From Bacteroidota bacterium (GTDB lineage: Bacteria > Bacteroidota > Bacteroidia > Chitinophagales > Chitinophagaceae), in the NCBI GenBank assembly GCA_016711825.1, contig JADJSG010000007.1:186001-250000 (forward strand): 64,000 bases of DNA, written 5' to 3'. This document shows positions 62,903 to 64,000 of this stretch, one piece after another. The notes under the pieces are model-generated. The model was not told where the DNA came from. It saw only the letters and a program-made list of their open reading frames with translations, and did no database searches. Every line of letters starts with the position of its first letter. The stretch's first letter is position 1. Both the position numbers and the translations under genes were made by a program.

Positions 62903-64000
62903 TTAATGATTGAGTGTTACCGCCTCATTCTTGTTATGCTTGTGTTTAAACATTACCGCAAAGGCTATCGCAATGATGAATGCATAAATCGCAAATGCCA
63001 GCCAAATAGACTGCCACTCTTTTGACCCATTATGTGTAAAATAAGTATCAATCATATATCCACTAACGGCACTGCCCATGATTGCCCCTACCCCATTGGT
63101 CATCATCATAAACAAACCTTGAGCGCTTGATCGAATGCTAGCATCTGTATTGGTTTCAATAAACAATGAACCTGAGATATTGAAAAAATCAAACGCCATG
63201 CCATATACAATGCACGATAAAATAATCATCCATAAACCCGAGGCTGGGTCGCCATAAGCAAATAATGCAAACCGTAATACCCATGCCAGCATACTCATTA
63301 ACATTACCTGCTTAATCCCAAATCGTTTCAAAAAGAAAGGTATGGCCAGTATAAATAATGTTTCAGAAATTTGTGAAATAGACATGATAATGGTTGAATA
63401 TTTCACCACAATCGAATCAGCATATTCGGGTAGTTTAGAGAAGTCTGACAAAAAAGTATCACCATACATATTGGTCAATTGCAAGGCCGCACCCAGAAAC
63501 ATAGAGAAAATAAAAAACAATGCCATTTTGTAATTGGCAAACAACTTAAAGGCTTTCAATCCCAACATTTCAATGAAAGAAGCCCCTTTGGCGATTAAAT
63601 TTTGGGGGGCACAAGTTGGTAGTGTAAAAGAATAAATACCTAATAAAACAGCTGCAATGGCCGAAATGTAAAACTGATTGGCAGATGCTTTATTGCCTGA
63701 TAAATTGGTTAACCACATAGCCACTATAAATCCTATAGTGCCCCAAACCCTTATTGGTGGAAACACTTTCACCACATCGTATTGATTGTTTTTGAGTATC
63801 GTATAAGCAATCGAATTTGACAATGAAATCGTTGGCATATAACATATCATTGCACTGAAAATAATCCAGAAAAAAGTGCCGGGGTCGTTTGCCATGGGTA
63901 TACAATACAAAGCAATACCACCCAGTATATGCAGCACCCCATATAATTTTTCTGCAGCTATCCAACGGTCTGCTATTATGCCCGTAAGCGCAGGCATAAA
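62903..64000 (-). CDS. Nucleoside permease-like MFS transporter (5' end outside window)
   Basis: Partial gene; the frame is open through the right edge and the visible part (about 365 aa) starts inside the protein, because PALTGIIADRWIAAEKLYGVL matches an internal loop normally about 50-60 residues into NupG/XapB-like nucleoside:H+ symporters. About ten membrane segments remain, including the ADR loop, a central cytoplasmic loop near KGASFIEMLGLKAFKLFANY and a His/Lys-rich C-terminus (FKHKHNKNE). Substrate specificity cannot be told; nucleosides are expected from family. Confidence 0.85.
   Translation of the reverse strand, partial: FMPALTGIIADRWIAAEKLYGVLHILGGIALYCIPMANDPGTFFWIIFSAMICYMPTISLSNSIAYTILKNNQYDVVKVFPPIRVWGTIGFIVAMWLTNLSGNKASANQFYISAIAAVLLGIYSFTLPTCAPQNLIAKGASFIEMLGLKAFKLFANYKMALFFIFSMFLGAALQLTNMYGDTFLSDFSKLPEYADSIVVKYSTIIMSISQISETLFILAIPFFLKRFGIKQVMLMSMLAWVLRFALFAYGDPASGLWMIILSCIVYGMAFDFFNISGSLFIETNTDASIRSSAQGLFMMMTNGVGAIMGSAVSGYMIDTYFTHNGSKEWQSIWLAFAIYAFIIAIAFAVMFKHKHNKNEAVTLNH

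Overview
The window comes from a low-GC Bacteroidota chromosome, probably of the Chitinophaga/Saprospira type, although the class cannot be fixed from sequence alone. Four or five exported proteins end in type IX secretion (T9SS) type A sorting domains. Many genes are preceded by the Bacteroidota -7 promoter box TAnnTTTG, and no Shine-Dalgarno purine runs stand out. Futalosine-type menaquinone synthesis (MqnE) is present. I recognised no tRNA, rRNA, CRISPR array, insertion sequence or prophage.

Layout. 1-9.1 kb: a lipoprotein, an unaccompanied biotin carboxylase, a LolA-like protein followed by a 999-aa Asp-box propeller protein, a tiny secreted protein that is almost only a T9SS sorting domain, and a beta-helix-like T9SS cargo. 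9.2-11.8 kb: a three-gene operon ACP - ketosynthase - chain-length-factor-like subunit (minimal type II polyketide/aryl-polyene-like). 11.8-18.0 kb: a conserved hypothetical, two large multi-pass membrane proteins and a divergent GT2 glycosyltransferase that probably form a polyprenyl-sugar glycosylation module, and a secreted hypothetical. 18.4-26.4 kb: housekeeping and transport genes (YitT family, MetF, Tmk, a sugar-kinase/RapZ-C fusion, an SDR, SurE, an ABC-2 exporter). 26.5-30.4 kb: a minus-strand operon of a lipoprotein, a small secreted protein and a 1034-aa Asp-box T9SS protein. 30.4-35.4 kb: DUF58 protein, MqnE, DUF4197 protein, PurA and a Lys/poly-Asp protein. 35.4-37.5 kb: a gene-free array of nine 192-bp repeats with nested palindromes. 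37.6-48.8 kb: rhomboid protease, DUF486 membrane protein, LemA + DUF2207 pair, CinA, FMN reductase, metallophosphoesterase, MetG with a small membrane protein, and an LD-carboxypeptidase. 49-61.6 kb: a 1415-aa Asp-box protein, a 2523-aa protein with twelve SdrD-B-like repeats, and a small secreted protein. 62.1-64 kb: an arginyltransferase-like protein and a nucleoside-permease-like MFS protein cut by the window edge.

The points most worth a second look are the tandem repeat array, the orphan sorting-domain protein, the ketosynthase/Cys-less partner/ACP operon with no tailoring genes beside it, the kinase-RapZ fusion, and a recurring promoter geometry. In that geometry the -7 box ends only 4-8 bases before the start codon, which predicts leaderless mRNAs. 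It also moved several start codons away from the longest open frame.
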